From Frankia nepalensis (lineage in GTDB: Bacteria; Actinomycetota; Actinomycetes; Frankiales; Frankiaceae), in the NCBI RefSeq assembly GCF_016786325.1, contig NZ_JADWYU010000155.1, positions 1 to 41,826 on the forward strand: a stretch of DNA of 41,826 bases. Direction: 5' to 3'. This document shows positions 28,578 through 36,943 of this stretch, one piece after another. Both the position numbers and the translations under genes were made by a program. Under the pieces are notes generated by a model. That model was given only the letters and a program-made list of their open reading frames with translations. It did not search any database and had not been told where the DNA came from. The first letter of the stretch is position 1. Each line of letters begins with the position of its first letter.

Positions 28578-28583
28578 ATTATC
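28578..28583 (-). promoter_or_regulatory. Candidate -10 box of the Gly/Tyr-rich membrane protein gene
   Basis: Reading leftward this is GATAAT, in an AT-rich patch 88 bp upstream of the GTG. No good -35 is found at 16-18 bp. Confidence 0.3.
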
Positions 28584-28646
28584 AAGAAGAACGGTAAGGA
28601 ATCGCGTTTTTGTCGTGGTCGCGACGCGGTTTGCCGATCAGCGCCG

Positions 28647-29462
28647 TCAGACGGTGAGCAGGCAGAAATGGCCGTCCTGGTGGTCGACCCGGTAGACCTG
28701 GGGGGCCACCCCGTCCGCCCGCTGGACGAGCACCGTGATGTCACGGGCCGACGCCGGCGCGGGCGCGGCCGCCAGGGCGAAGCCGGTGACCGTGGCCTCG
28801 CGGATCGGGCCGCCCTCCCGGGCGTTGCGCGCGAGCACGTCGTCCCAGAACTCACCCACGCCGTACACACCGGCCGGGGTCGCCCGCGCGTCCCGCGCCG
28901 TCGGGCACAGCCGCGTGTAGGCGCTCCAGGCACGGGCCTCGCCCACGTCCGTCAGGTAGGCCTCGACCACGTCGCCGGGCTCCTCCGGCGACCCCATGGG
29001 CACCACGCCGAAACCGATTCCCGCCGCCGCGGCCAGCAGCGCGACGCCAAGGCCGGCGAGCGTCGCCAGCCCGCCCGGCCGCGCCGCCGCGGCCCGGCTC
29101 ATGGGGGGCGGGGTGGGTTCGGCGACGGCGCCGTCGGCGCCGTCCGCGGCCGCGTGCGCGCCGACGGCCGGCGGCGCGGCCGCGCCCTCCGGGCCCGCCT
29201 GGCTCCCGGCCGCCTCGGGATCGCCGGTCGGGGTGGCGGCATCCGGGGCCGCCGCCACGCCGGCCAGGGGCGCGGGGGCGGCGGTGTCGTCGGCGACGAC
29301 GCGAGGACCGGCGACCGCGCCAGGACCGGCGACCGCCTTCCCGGTAGGCGCCGGGGTGACAGCGGCGGCCGCCGTGCCCACGGCCCGGACGTGACGGCGA
29401 CGGCCGGCCCGCGACCGGCGAGACGACGGGTCGGCGACGGCGGCTTCGTTGACGCCCATCAC
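28647..29462 (-). CDS. One-pass membrane protein with Ala/Pro-rich N-terminus, paralogue of the next gene
   Basis: The 271-residue protein has about 120 residues of Ala/Pro/Gly-rich, probably disordered sequence, a transmembrane helix (131-154) and an outside domain. The domain starts VVEAYLTDVGEARAWSAYTRLCPTARD, parallel to the domain start in the downstream protein, and ends GHFCLLTV against TDCLQNI there. Two cysteines are thus conserved in place. It is probably a diverged copy from a tandem duplication. Start is GTG 29462 or ATG 29459, with AAGGAA upstream. The function is unknown. Confidence 0.72.
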   Translation of the reverse strand: MMGVNEAAVADPSSRRSRAGRRRHVRAVGTAAAAVTPAPTGKAVAGPGAVAGPRVVADDTAAPAPLAGVAAAPDAATPTGDPEAAGSQAGPEGAAAPPAVGAHAAADGADGAVAEPTPPPMSRAAAARPGGLATLAGLGVALLAAAAGIGFGVVPMGSPEEPGDVVEAYLTDVGEARAWSAYTRLCPTARDARATPAGVYGVGEFWDDVLARNAREGGPIREATVTGFALAAAPAPASARDITVLVQRADGVAPQVYRVDHQDGHFCLLTV

Positions 29463-29854
29463 GGCGGTTCCTTTCCTTTCACTGGCCCACGCCAGTGCAC
29501 CGACATCGCGGTCAGCAACGCCGGAAAAGCGGTGCAGCTCGAAATCGGGTCTCTCGGCCGCGCATTTACCCGGGCCGAAAAGACCGAGGCGGAGAGGCTC
29601 GCCGGGCGAGCCTTGTCCGCTATTCTCCGGGCACGATCGGGGCAGAACGGCCCCATCGTCGGCCCGGCGACTGTCGCCCAGCCGCTATCGCCCGGCACCC
29701 ATCGGACCGCCGGTCGCGGGCGGCCCGGATGCCGGCCAGGCCCTTCGGGCCGCCGAACGCTGTCCTGAGGCGGAGCACGTTCTCGACGCGCGCGAACCGG
29801 AAGCCGGCGACGACATCCGCCGCGTCGCCGACCGCGGTGTGGGCACGGGGAAAG
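29463..29854. other. Gene-free stretch between the membrane protein pair and the flippase-like gene
   Basis: No gene is supported here. It probably carries the promoter of the 271-residue protein gene near 29463-29600, where AT content is higher. A small GGCCC-TTC-GGGCC hairpin at about 29737-29749 may end flippase-gene transcripts. Confidence 0.3.
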
Positions 29855-30964
29855 TCAGCGGCGGGCCGCGAAACTGTCGGGCCGCGAGGCGTCCGCGGCC
29901 GGCGCGGCGCCGTCGAGGGGCGCGCGGGTGGCGCCTCGGGGGCGCAGGGCGACGCCGACGCCGGCCCAGACGAGGTCGGCGATGGTGGCCAGGAGCCGGG
30001 ACACCACCGCGAGCACGACCGCCGGCTCCCTGGCGAGCGCCGGCGAGAGGACCAGGACCAGCACCGCCTCCCGCACTCCGGCGCCGGCGGGCAGCACCAG
30101 CACGAGGAAGCCCGCCGTCCACGCCAGCGCGTAACCGCCGAGAGCGAGCGCGAGCAGCCGTGGGCCGCTGACGCTCGCGCCGAGGTCACGCGCGAGCAGG
30201 AAGGTGGCCACGCCATAGCAGGCGAAGCTGACGAGCAGCCAGCCGGCGCCGGCGAGCACCGCGCGCGCCGGGAGCGGCTCGGCCATCGGCGGGCGGCGCA
30301 GCAGCCGGAACGCGACGGCGAGCAGCCTACCGAGCACCGGTGGCCACAGCAGCACCATGAACACCGGCACGGCCACGAACGCCCACCAGTAGTGGGTCAG
30401 CGCGTCACGGGAGACGAACGGCAACGTCACGGCGGCCGCTAGGCCCCCGCACGGCACGGCGAGGGCCAGCACGATCAGGCTCGCCGCGGCCGAGCGCGGC
30501 CGGGGCACCCCGTAGTCGCGCGACAGCTCCATCTGGGCCAGCACCGGCCACACGCTGCCCGGGATGTACTTGCCGACCTGGCCGACGAAGAAGATCCTCG
30601 TCGCGGCCCGCACCGGCAGGTTGGCGCCGAGCCCGGCGAGCACCGCCCGCCAGGACAGCACGGTCAGCCCGACAGCGACAACGGTCGCCACCCCCGAGCC
30701 AGCCACCCCGAGGGCGCTCAGCGACCGGATCGACGCGCCGACCTCGTGCCACCCGCTGACCAACGCGACCACGAGCAGCCCGAAGGCCACCAGCAACGCG
30801 CCGCGCACCAGCCAGGCCCGCGGCCCGCGCCTGCGCCCCGGCGCCCCGGCGGCCGCGGGCTCGTCCGCGACCGGCGTCCGCTCCGGCGCCGGGCTGGCGG
30901 CCTCGACCGAGCGGACCTGGCGCCGGCCGGGCGTCGGCGGGTTCGGCCCGTGGTCACCATGCAC
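29855..30964 (-). CDS. Flippase-like / lysylphosphatidylglycerol-synthase transmembrane family protein
   Basis: The 369-residue protein has a disordered N-terminus of about 50 residues and then roughly eight membrane helices. The pattern is that of the LPG synthase transmembrane (UPF0104) family: WRAVLAGLGANLPVRAATRIFFVGQVGKYIPGSVWPVLAQ is the typical conserved region. Relatives move or modify lipids or lipid-linked sugars. No catalytic aminoacyl-transferase domain is attached. The start is GTG 30964 with a poorly spaced ribosome site. It diverges from nsrR across 214 bp. Confidence 0.85.
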   Translation of the reverse strand: MHGDHGPNPPTPGRRQVRSVEAASPAPERTPVADEPAAAGAPGRRRGPRAWLVRGALLVAFGLLVVALVSGWHEVGASIRSLSALGVAGSGVATVVAVGLTVLSWRAVLAGLGANLPVRAATRIFFVGQVGKYIPGSVWPVLAQMELSRDYGVPRPRSAAASLIVLALAVPCGGLAAAVTLPFVSRDALTHYWWAFVAVPVFMVLLWPPVLGRLLAVAFRLLRRPPMAEPLPARAVLAGAGWLLVSFACYGVATFLLARDLGASVSGPRLLALALGGYALAWTAGFLVLVLPAGAGVREAVLVLVLSPALAREPAVVLAVVSRLLATIADLVWAGVGVALRPRGATRAPLDGAAPAADASRPDSFAARR

Positions 30965-31132
30965 CGGTCCAGGGTAGTTGCGGCCCTCCGTAGGCCGTCA
31001 GCGCGGGCCCATCATGATCCGCGCGTGTCACGACCCAGCCTCCTGTCGCGGCCCAGCCCATCGCGTGCCCCAAGCCACACCCACAAAAAGAGGCATCGTC
31101 GACTCCTCTTTTGCTACGGTGGCGGTATCGAC

Positions 31133-31149
31133 TCCTACGAGCCGTAGAA
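31133..31149. promoter_or_regulatory. Near-perfect 7-3-7 palindrome upstream of nsrR
   Basis: TCCTACG-AGC-CGTAGAA differs at one position from the perfect palindrome upstream of hemE. It ends 29 bp before the nsrR GTG, a usual place for an autoregulatory operator of an Rrf2 protein. Confidence 0.5.
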
Positions 31150-31178
31150 GCAAGGACACGAGACGAGGGGGCACGCCG

Positions 31179-31610
31179 GTGCAACTGACCCACTCCACCG
31201 ACCTCGCGCTGCGGGTCCTCATGCTCACGGCCGCCCGGGAGAGCCTCATCACCATCCGGGAACTGGCGGAGACGCTGGAGGTGCCGGCGACCCACATGGC
31301 GAAGATCGTCCAGCGGTTGCAGCACCTCGACCTGGTCGTGACCACACGCGGCCGCGCCGGCGGTGTCCACCTCGCGCCGGACACCCGGCCGAGGCGCGTC
31401 GGGCAGATCGTGCGCGCGTTGGAGGGACCGGGCGAGGTCATCGACTGCGACGCGCCGCCCTGCCCGCTGCGCGGGGCCTGCCGGCTGCGCGGCGCCCTGC
31501 GGCAGGCGCAGGAGAGTTTCCTGGTCTCCCTGGACTCGGTCGCCCTCGCCGACCTCGTCGGCCCGCCCACCGGACCGGCGTTGCTCTCCCTCGGTCCGGC
31601 GCGCCACTGA
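31179..31610 (+). CDS. nsrR: Rrf2-family nitric oxide sensor (NsrR)
   Basis: The 143-residue regulator has an N-terminal winged helix (MQLTHSTDLALRVLMLTAA, then TIRELAETLEVPATHMAKIVQRLQ) and three cysteines, Cys90, Cys95 and Cys101, spaced x4 and x5 as in E. coli NsrR (91, 96, 102). These hold an Fe-S cluster that reacts with nitric oxide, releasing DNA. Flavohemoglobin follows on the same strand, the standard target. The GTG at 31179 has GAGGGGGC upstream and gives the usual MQLT start. A 17-bp tandem repeat covers its stop codon. Confidence 0.9.
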   Translation: MQLTHSTDLALRVLMLTAARESLITIRELAETLEVPATHMAKIVQRLQHLDLVVTTRGRAGGVHLAPDTRPRRVGQIVRALEGPGEVIDCDAPPCPLRGACRLRGALRQAQESFLVSLDSVALADLVGPPTGPALLSLGPARH

Positions 31611-31637
31611 CACCGGCGCCCCACTGACACCGGCGCC
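31604..31637. repeat. 17-bp tandem duplication over the nsrR stop codon
   Basis: Two exact copies of CCACTGACACCGGCGCC lie head to tail (31604-31620, 31621-31637). The first contains the nsrR TGA. Loss of one copy would not change the protein. Confidence 0.85.
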
Positions 31638-31806
31638 CCACGCCGGTCATCCCACCACGCGGCCCGGTCCCCTCGGTGCCGTCCCATCGGCTCGCGGCCC
31701 ACGCCGCGCCATGCCCGGGCCGCCGCATGCCTCCCGTCGGGTGACCGCCCAGCTCCACCCCGTCGGGCGTCCCACCTTCCCGTTCACGCACGTCTGGAGG
31801 TTCCAC

Positions 31807-33015
31807 ATGTTGTCCCCGCAGTCCGCCGAGATCGTCCGCGCCACGGCCGGCGCCGTGGCCGCCCACGGGGTGGAGATCACCTCGGCCTTCTACGACCGCC
31901 TGTTCGCCGCCCACCCGGAGCTGCTGCGCCTGTTCAACCAGGGCAACCAGGCCAACGGCGACCAGCGGCGGGCACTCGCGACCTCCGTCGTCGCGTTCGC
32001 CGAGCATCTCCTCGGCGTGAGCGAGACGCCGTTCGCGCCGGTCCTCGAGCGCATCGCGCACAAGCACGTGTCCCTGGGGGTCCGCCCCGAGCAGTACACG
32101 ATCGTCGGCGAGAACCTGCTCGCCGCCGTCGGCGAGGTGCTCGGCGACGCCGTCACGCCGGCGGTGCGCGCGGCCTGGGAGGAGGTCTACTGGCTGTTCG
32201 CGGTGCTGCTCGCCGCCGAGGAGGGCCGCCTCTACGAGCGGGCGGGCGTCGACCCGGCGCGGCCCTGGAGCCGGTGGCGGGTGGCCGCCCGTGTGCCCGA
32301 CGCGCCGGATGTCGTGTCCTTCGAGCTGGTGCCGGCGGATGGCGGGGCCGTGCCGTACTACCGGCCGGGGCAGTACGTGTCGGTGGCCGTGGACCTGCCG
32401 GACGGCGGCCGCCAGCCACGCCAGTACACCCTGTCGGACGCCCCCGGCAACGGCTCGCTGCGCATCACCGTGCGCCGGGTGACCGGCGTCGACGGCGGAC
32501 CCGACGGCATGGTGTCGACCTTCCTGCACGACACGGTGAAGGAGGGCGACGTGCTGGAGCTGTCCTCCCCGGCCGGCGACGTCACCCTGCCGCCCGGAGA
32601 GGACCCGCTGCTGCTGGTCAGCGCCGGCATCGGCGTCACCCCGACCGTGGCGATGCTCGCGCACCTGGCGCGCACCCAGCCCGGCCGGCGGGTCGTCGTG
32701 GCCCACGCGGACCGCTCGCCGCTGGCCTTCCCGCTGCGCGCGCGGGTCGAGGAGCTCGGCCGCCAACTCGACGCGTTCGAGGCGCTCTTCTGGTACGAGC
32801 GGCCGGACGACGAGCACCGCCTGGCCGGCCACGAGCAGCTCGGCCTGCTGCCGCCCGCCCTGCTGCCGGTGCCACCTGGCGCCCGGGTGCACCTGTGCGG
32901 GCCGATCCCGTTCATGCGGGCCGTCCGCGCTGGGCTGCTGGAACGCGGCGTGCCCGCCGAGCGCGTCCAGTACGAGGTCTTCGGCCCCGACCTGTGGGCC
33001 GGCACGCCCGGCTGA
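31807..33015 (+). CDS. hmp: Flavohemoglobin, nitric oxide dioxygenase
   Basis: The 402-residue protein oxidises nitric oxide to nitrate with oxygen and NAD(P)H. The globin domain (1-140) has the distal Tyr29 in FYDRLF, FNQ at the CD corner and the proximal His87 in [17 protein letters not shown]. The FAD domain shows [10 protein letters not shown] and RQYTLSDAP, and the NAD domain shows [16 protein letters not shown] and [15 protein letters not shown] lies 7 nt before the ATG at 31807. It is 196 bp downstream of nsrR and is probably controlled by it. Confidence 0.95.
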   Translation: MLSPQSAEIVRATAGAVAAHGVEITSAFYDRLFAAHPELLRLFNQGNQANGDQRRALATSVVAFAEHLLGVSETPFAPVLERIAHKHVSLGVRPEQYTIVGENLLAAVGEVLGDAVTPAVRAAWEEVYWLFAVLLAAEEGRLYERAGVDPARPWSRWRVAARVPDAPDVVSFELVPADGGAVPYYRPGQYVSVAVDLPDGGRQPRQYTLSDAPGNGSLRITVRRVTGVDGGPDGMVSTFLHDTVKEGDVLELSSPAGDVTLPPGEDPLLLVSAGIGVTPTVAMLAHLARTQPGRRVVVAHADRSPLAFPLRARVEELGRQLDAFEALFWYERPDDEHRLAGHEQLGLLPPALLPVPPGARVHLCGPIPFMRAVRAGLLERGVPAERVQYEVFGPDLWAGTPG

Positions 33016-33040
33016 GGGCCGGCCGGCGCCACGACGACGA

Positions 33041-33068
33041 AGCCGGCCAGGCGAAGGCCCGGCCGGCT
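33041..33068. terminator. Terminator between hmp and dxs
   Basis: Two 12-bp arms with one mismatch and a GAAG loop lie between the convergent hmp and dxs genes. The outer 8 bp (AGCCGGCC/GGCCGGCT) pair perfectly. Confidence 0.6.
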
Positions 33069-33107
33069 GTCGTTCGTGAAGCCGTCGTTCGTCCCGAGGC
33101 GGGACTG

Positions 33108-35093
33108 TTACTCGCTGGCGCGGCGCTGGCGCGGGGACGCCTTGGCCGCGGCCTTCGGCCCGGTCGGCTCGGTGGGAGTCGGGATCGCGGACGGCTCACC
33201 CTCCAGCGCCGGCTGGCGGCGGGCGACCGCCTCGACGACCTTGCGGGCGAGGTCCTGCGGCGCGAGGCCCACCTCGGCGAGCACCTCGTCGCGCTTGCCC
33301 TGGTCGAGGAAGCGCTGGGCGATGCCGAAGTCGCGCAGCGGGACGTCGACGTCCGCGTCGCGCAGCGCCTGCGCGATCGCGGCGCCCACGCCACCGACGC
33401 GGCCGTTGTCCTCGACCGTGACGACCAGGTCGTGGTCACGGGCCAGCTCGACGAGCTCGGCCGGCACCGGCTTGACCCAGCGCGGGTCGACGACCGTGAT
33501 GCCGATGCCCTGGCTCGCGACCCGGCGGGCGACCTCCAGGCACGTCGGGGCCATCGCGCCGATCGAGACCAGCAGCACCTCGCGGTGGCGGGCGACCGCC
33601 GGCTCGCGGAACAGCACGTCCACGCCGCCGATGGTGTCGACGGCCGGCACCTCGGGGCCGAGGTTGCCCTTCGGGAACCGGATGACGTTGGGCTTCTCGG
33701 TCTCGGCCACCGCCTCGCGCAGCAGGGCGCGCAGGGTCGGCTCGTCCCGCGGCGCGGCGATCTCCAGGTCCGGCACGATCTGCATCAGGGACATGTCCCA
33801 CATGCCGTTGTGGGACGCGCCGTCCTCACCGGTGACGCCGGCGCGGTCGAGCACGAACGTGACCGCCTGGCGGTGCAGGGCCACGTCCATGAGGACCTGG
33901 TCGAAGGCCCGGTTCAGGAAGGTCGCGTAGATGCACACGACCGGCTTGAGGCCGCCCATCGCCAGGCCAGCGGCCGAGGTGGTGGCGTGCTGCTCGGCGA
34001 TGCCGACGTCGAACACCCGGTCGGGGTAGGCCTTGGAGAAGGCGTGCAACCCGACGGGCTGGAGCATGGCGGCCGTCATCGTGACGACGTCGGGCCGCTC
34101 GGCCCCGATCCGGACGATCTCGTCGGAGAAGACGCTCGTCCAGGACGTGCCCTTCTTCGCCGAGGTCGGCTTGCCGGTCTTCGGGTCGATGATGCCGACG
34201 GCGTGGAACTGGTCGGCCTCGTCCTGCTCGGCGGCCGGGTAGCCGAAGCCCTTGCGGGTGACGGCGTGCACGATGACCGGGCGGTTGTAGTCCTTTGCCC
34301 GGCGCAGCGCCTGCTCCATCGCCGCGGCGTCGTGCCCGTCGACCGGGCCGACGTACTTCAGGCCGAGGTCCTCGAACATGCCCTGCGGCTGGACGAAGTC
34401 CTTGATGCCCCTCTTGATGCCGTGCAGCGCGTCGAACAGCGGGGCGCCGACCAGCGGAGTGCGGCCCAGGACCTGCTTGACGACGTCGAGGACCTGCTCG
34501 TACTCGGGAGCGAGGCGCAGCGCGGCGAGGTGGTCGGCGAGGCCGCCGATGGTCGGCGCGTAGGAGCGGCCGTTGTCGTTGACGATGATGACGACCTTGT
34601 GGTCGCCGGCGGCGATGTTGTTGATCGCCTCCCAGCACATGCCGCCGGTGAGCGCTCCGTCGCCGACGACGGCGACGACGTGGCGGTCCTCGCCGCGCAG
34701 GGTGTAGGCGCGCGACAGGCCGTCCGCGTAGGACAGCGCCGTGGAGGCGTGCGAGTTCTCGATGATGTCGTGCTCGGACTCGGCCTGGCTCGGGTAGCCG
34801 GACAGACCGCCGCGCTGGCGGAGCTTGTCGAAGGCGTCGACGCGGCCGGTCAGAATCTTGTGTACATAGGACTGGTGACCGGTGTCCCACAGGATGCGGT
34901 CAAATGGCGAGTCGAATACGCGGTGAATTGCCAACGTGAGCTCGACGGCGCCCAGGTTAGGGCCGAGGTGGCCACCGGTGCGCGCGACCGCGTGGATCAG
35001 GAAATCACGGATCTCCGCGGCGAGAGCGGGCAGCTCCTCGGGGTCGAGGCGTTTGACGTCCTGTGGGCTGTTGATCGTCGACAGCAGCGACAC
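33108..35093 (-). CDS. dxs: 1-deoxy-D-xylulose-5-phosphate synthase
   Basis: The 661-residue thiamine diphosphate enzyme joins pyruvate and glyceraldehyde 3-phosphate, the first step of the non-mevalonate isoprenoid route. The N-terminal part has [17 protein letters not shown] and [13 protein letters not shown]. The cofactor motif is [16 protein letters not shown] with NDNGRS. The transketolase domain has [15 protein letters not shown], and a C-terminal domain follows with a basic tail ([11 protein letters not shown]). The GTG at 35093 matches the usual family start; a GTG at 35102 is also possible and sits too near the GGAGG. Isoprenoids feed menaquinone, used by the CO dehydrogenase chain, though no direct link is shown. 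Confidence 0.95.
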   Translation of the reverse strand: MSLLSTINSPQDVKRLDPEELPALAAEIRDFLIHAVARTGGHLGPNLGAVELTLAIHRVFDSPFDRILWDTGHQSYVHKILTGRVDAFDKLRQRGGLSGYPSQAESEHDIIENSHASTALSYADGLSRAYTLRGEDRHVVAVVGDGALTGGMCWEAINNIAAGDHKVVIIVNDNGRSYAPTIGGLADHLAALRLAPEYEQVLDVVKQVLGRTPLVGAPLFDALHGIKRGIKDFVQPQGMFEDLGLKYVGPVDGHDAAAMEQALRRAKDYNRPVIVHAVTRKGFGYPAAEQDEADQFHAVGIIDPKTGKPTSAKKGTSWTSVFSDEIVRIGAERPDVVTMTAAMLQPVGLHAFSKAYPDRVFDVGIAEQHATTSAAGLAMGGLKPVVCIYATFLNRAFDQVLMDVALHRQAVTFVLDRAGVTGEDGASHNGMWDMSLMQIVPDLEIAAPRDEPTLRALLREAVAETEKPNVIRFPKGNLGPEVPAVDTIGGVDVLFREPAVARHREVLLVSIGAMAPTCLEVARRVASQGIGITVVDPRWVKPVPAELVELARDHDLVVTVEDNGRVGGVGAAIAQALRDADVDVPLRDFGIAQRFLDQGKRDEVLAEVGLAPQDLARKVVEAVARRQPALEGEPSAIPTPTEPTGPKAAAKASPRQRRASE

Positions 35094-35141
35094 GGCGTGC
35101 ACTCCCTCCCCCGACTGGGGTTCGGTCCCGGGGTCCGGGAA

Positions 35142-35168
35142 AGCCTAGCCTGACCAGATGTCAGCCAA
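35142..35168 (-). promoter_or_regulatory. Candidate dxs promoter
   Basis: Reading leftward, TTGGCT (35163-35168) and TAGGCT (35142-35147) are 15 bp apart, a little short, about 50 bp upstream of the dxs start. The -10 match is good; the spacing lowers confidence. Confidence 0.35.
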
Positions 35169-35549
35169 GGGACCGGCACCCGACATGTGAGATCACCGCG
35201 CCTGTGGGTGAATTCGGTCCGTTGGGCGGTAGAATCCACTCCCGCCGCGACGACAATTGGTCCCGGCACCGGTACTGAGCTGAACCTACCGCCGTTCGGC
35301 CGCCACGCCATGTCGGTCATCCGACTACCCAGTGGCAGCGGTCACCGCCAAGCCCGCCCGGTGGTCGGGTAGAAGCCCGCCGGCCCGGCCCGGAGCCACC
35401 CGAGTCATGACAGCCGCCGACACGGAGCTGTCACAAAGCGGATACCAGCGTCACCCGGCCCGCGCGCCGGGCCGGTCCGGCGTCCCGGCGGATCGCGGCG
35501 GACCGGCCGCCGGCGGGCTCCGGTGACTTCTGGCCACCGCCGGCGCGCG

Positions 35550-35567
35550 CCGCGCCGGCCGGCGCGG
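35550..35567 (-). terminator. Probable terminator of the RNA methyltransferase gene
   Basis: CCGCGCCGG followed at once by CCGGCGCGG forms an 18-bp perfect palindrome about 20 bp past the stop codon. Confidence 0.45.
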
Positions 35568-35587
35568 GCGGAGCCGCGCGGGGAGCG

Positions 35588-36937
35588 TCAGGAGCCCGCC
35601 GGCACCAGCCGGGCCACGCACTCGACGTGCGCCGTCATCGGGAAGAGATCGAACCCGCGCACCTCGTCGACCAGGTAGCCCGCGCCCTCGGCGACCGCGA
35701 GGTCGCGGGCGAGCGCCACCGGATCACAGGCGACGTAGGCGACCGCGCGCGGCCGCAGCGCGAGCAGCGCCGCCAGCACGTCCGGGCCGGCGCCCGTCCG
35801 CGGCGGATCCAGCACCGCCACGTCGACCCCGCCGGCGGACCCGACGCAGCCGCGCACCGTCCGGGCGGTGACCCGGACCGGCCGGACCGACACCCAGGGC
35901 AGATCGGCCAGGCTCCTGGCCGCCGAGGCGACCGCGGCGGCGTCCGACTCGATCGCGATCACCTCGCCGTCCGGACCGACCGCCTCGGCCAGGAACGCGG
36001 CGAACAGGCCGGCGCCCGCGTAGAGGTCGAGCGCCCGATCCCCCGCCCTGGGCGCCAGCGCGGCCAGCACCGCGTCCACCAGGGTGCGCGCCGCGGCCGG
36101 GTGCACCTGCCAGAACGCGGCCGCGTCGACCTGGAACTGGCGGCCGTGAACCCGCTCCACCAGCGGGCCCTCCTCGGACGCGCCCGCGTGGCCGTCGGCG
36201 ACGTCCTGGCCGCCGTCCGGGCGGACCGACACCCGCCCGGAGCGCACGCTCGCCGCGACCTCGACCGCCTCGGCGCCGGGGAAGCGCCGCCCGGCGACGG
36301 CGCCGGCGACGAGCGGGTGCGCGATGCGGCAGTCGGGGGTCGCCACGACCCGGTGCGAGCGGTACGCGCGCAGCCCGACCTCGCCGGCGTCGGTCACCGC
36401 GAAGCGCATCCGGGTGCGCCAGCCCAGGCCGTCATCGCCGCCCACCCCCGGCAGCGGCTCCACGGACACGGCGAGCCCGGGGGCGTCCTTGTCGTCGCGA
36501 GCGGCGTCATAAGCGGCATCGTCGCGCGGGGCCCCGCCGTAAGGGGCGTCGTCGGCGGCGACCCGGGCAGGCAGGCCGCCCTGGCGGCGCAGGGCGTCGA
36601 CGACCACCTGGGCCTTCAACCGGCGCTGGGCCGGCGGGGAGGCGTGCTGCCAGTCGCAGCCGCCGCACAGGCCCGGCCCCGCATGGGGGCACGGCGGGGC
36701 GACCCGGTCGGGCGAGGCCTCGAGGATCTCGACGGCGTCCGCCCGCCAGTAGCGGTCGTGGGAGCGGTCGGTGACCCGGGCACGGACCCGCTCGCCGGGC
36801 AGCGCGTGCCGGACGAACACCACCCGGCCGTCGGCGCGCGCCACGCACGAGCCGCCGTGGGCGACCTGGCCGACGGTGAGCTCGACGAGTTCCCCCTCGG
36901 TGGGGAGCGAGGCGGGCGGGGGCGGGTCGACGGGCAT
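35588..36937 (-). CDS. TrmA/RlmD-family RNA uracil-C5 methyltransferase with TRAM domain
   Basis: The 449-residue enzyme methylates a uracil in tRNA or rRNA using S-adenosylmethionine. The N-terminal TRAM domain (about 15-73) binds RNA. A 4Fe-4S site is suggested by Cys83, Cys91 and Cys94 (CPHAGPGLCGGCDWQH) with a further Cys in PDCRIAHP. The methyltransferase part has LDLYAGAGLFAAFLAEAVG, DPPRTGAGPDV, the nucleophile Cys in YVACDPVALARDL and the base Glu in AHVECVARL. The exact target uracil is not predictable. The ATG is 6 bp after the permease stop, so both are in one operon. Confidence 0.9.
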   Translation of the reverse strand: MPVDPPPPASLPTEGELVELTVGQVAHGGSCVARADGRVVFVRHALPGERVRARVTDRSHDRYWRADAVEILEASPDRVAPPCPHAGPGLCGGCDWQHASPPAQRRLKAQVVVDALRRQGGLPARVAADDAPYGGAPRDDAAYDAARDDKDAPGLAVSVEPLPGVGGDDGLGWRTRMRFAVTDAGEVGLRAYRSHRVVATPDCRIAHPLVAGAVAGRRFPGAEAVEVAASVRSGRVSVRPDGGQDVADGHAGASEEGPLVERVHGRQFQVDAAAFWQVHPAAARTLVDAVLAALAPRAGDRALDLYAGAGLFAAFLAEAVGPDGEVIAIESDAAAVASAARSLADLPWVSVRPVRVTARTVRGCVGSAGGVDVAVLDPPRTGAGPDVLAALLALRPRAVAYVACDPVALARDLAVAEGAGYLVDEVRGFDLFPMTAHVECVARLVPAGS

Positions 36938-36943
36938 GGCCGG

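Larger units (their letters stand above)
35094..35587. other. Gene-free stretch between dxs and the RNA methyltransferase
   Basis: No gene is supported in these 494 bp. The part near dxs is AT-richer and holds a candidate promoter. The part near the methyltransferase holds a GC-rich terminator hairpin. Plus-strand open frames here are short and low-complexity. Confidence 0.35.

Noticed and set aside
32274-35153. A 959-codon plus-strand frame over hmp and dxs
   Set aside because: It overlaps two well-supported genes in other frames and has no recognisable domain.
35103-35300. Thiamine riboswitch upstream of dxs
   Set aside because: The conserved CUGAGA and related core elements were not found in the leader.
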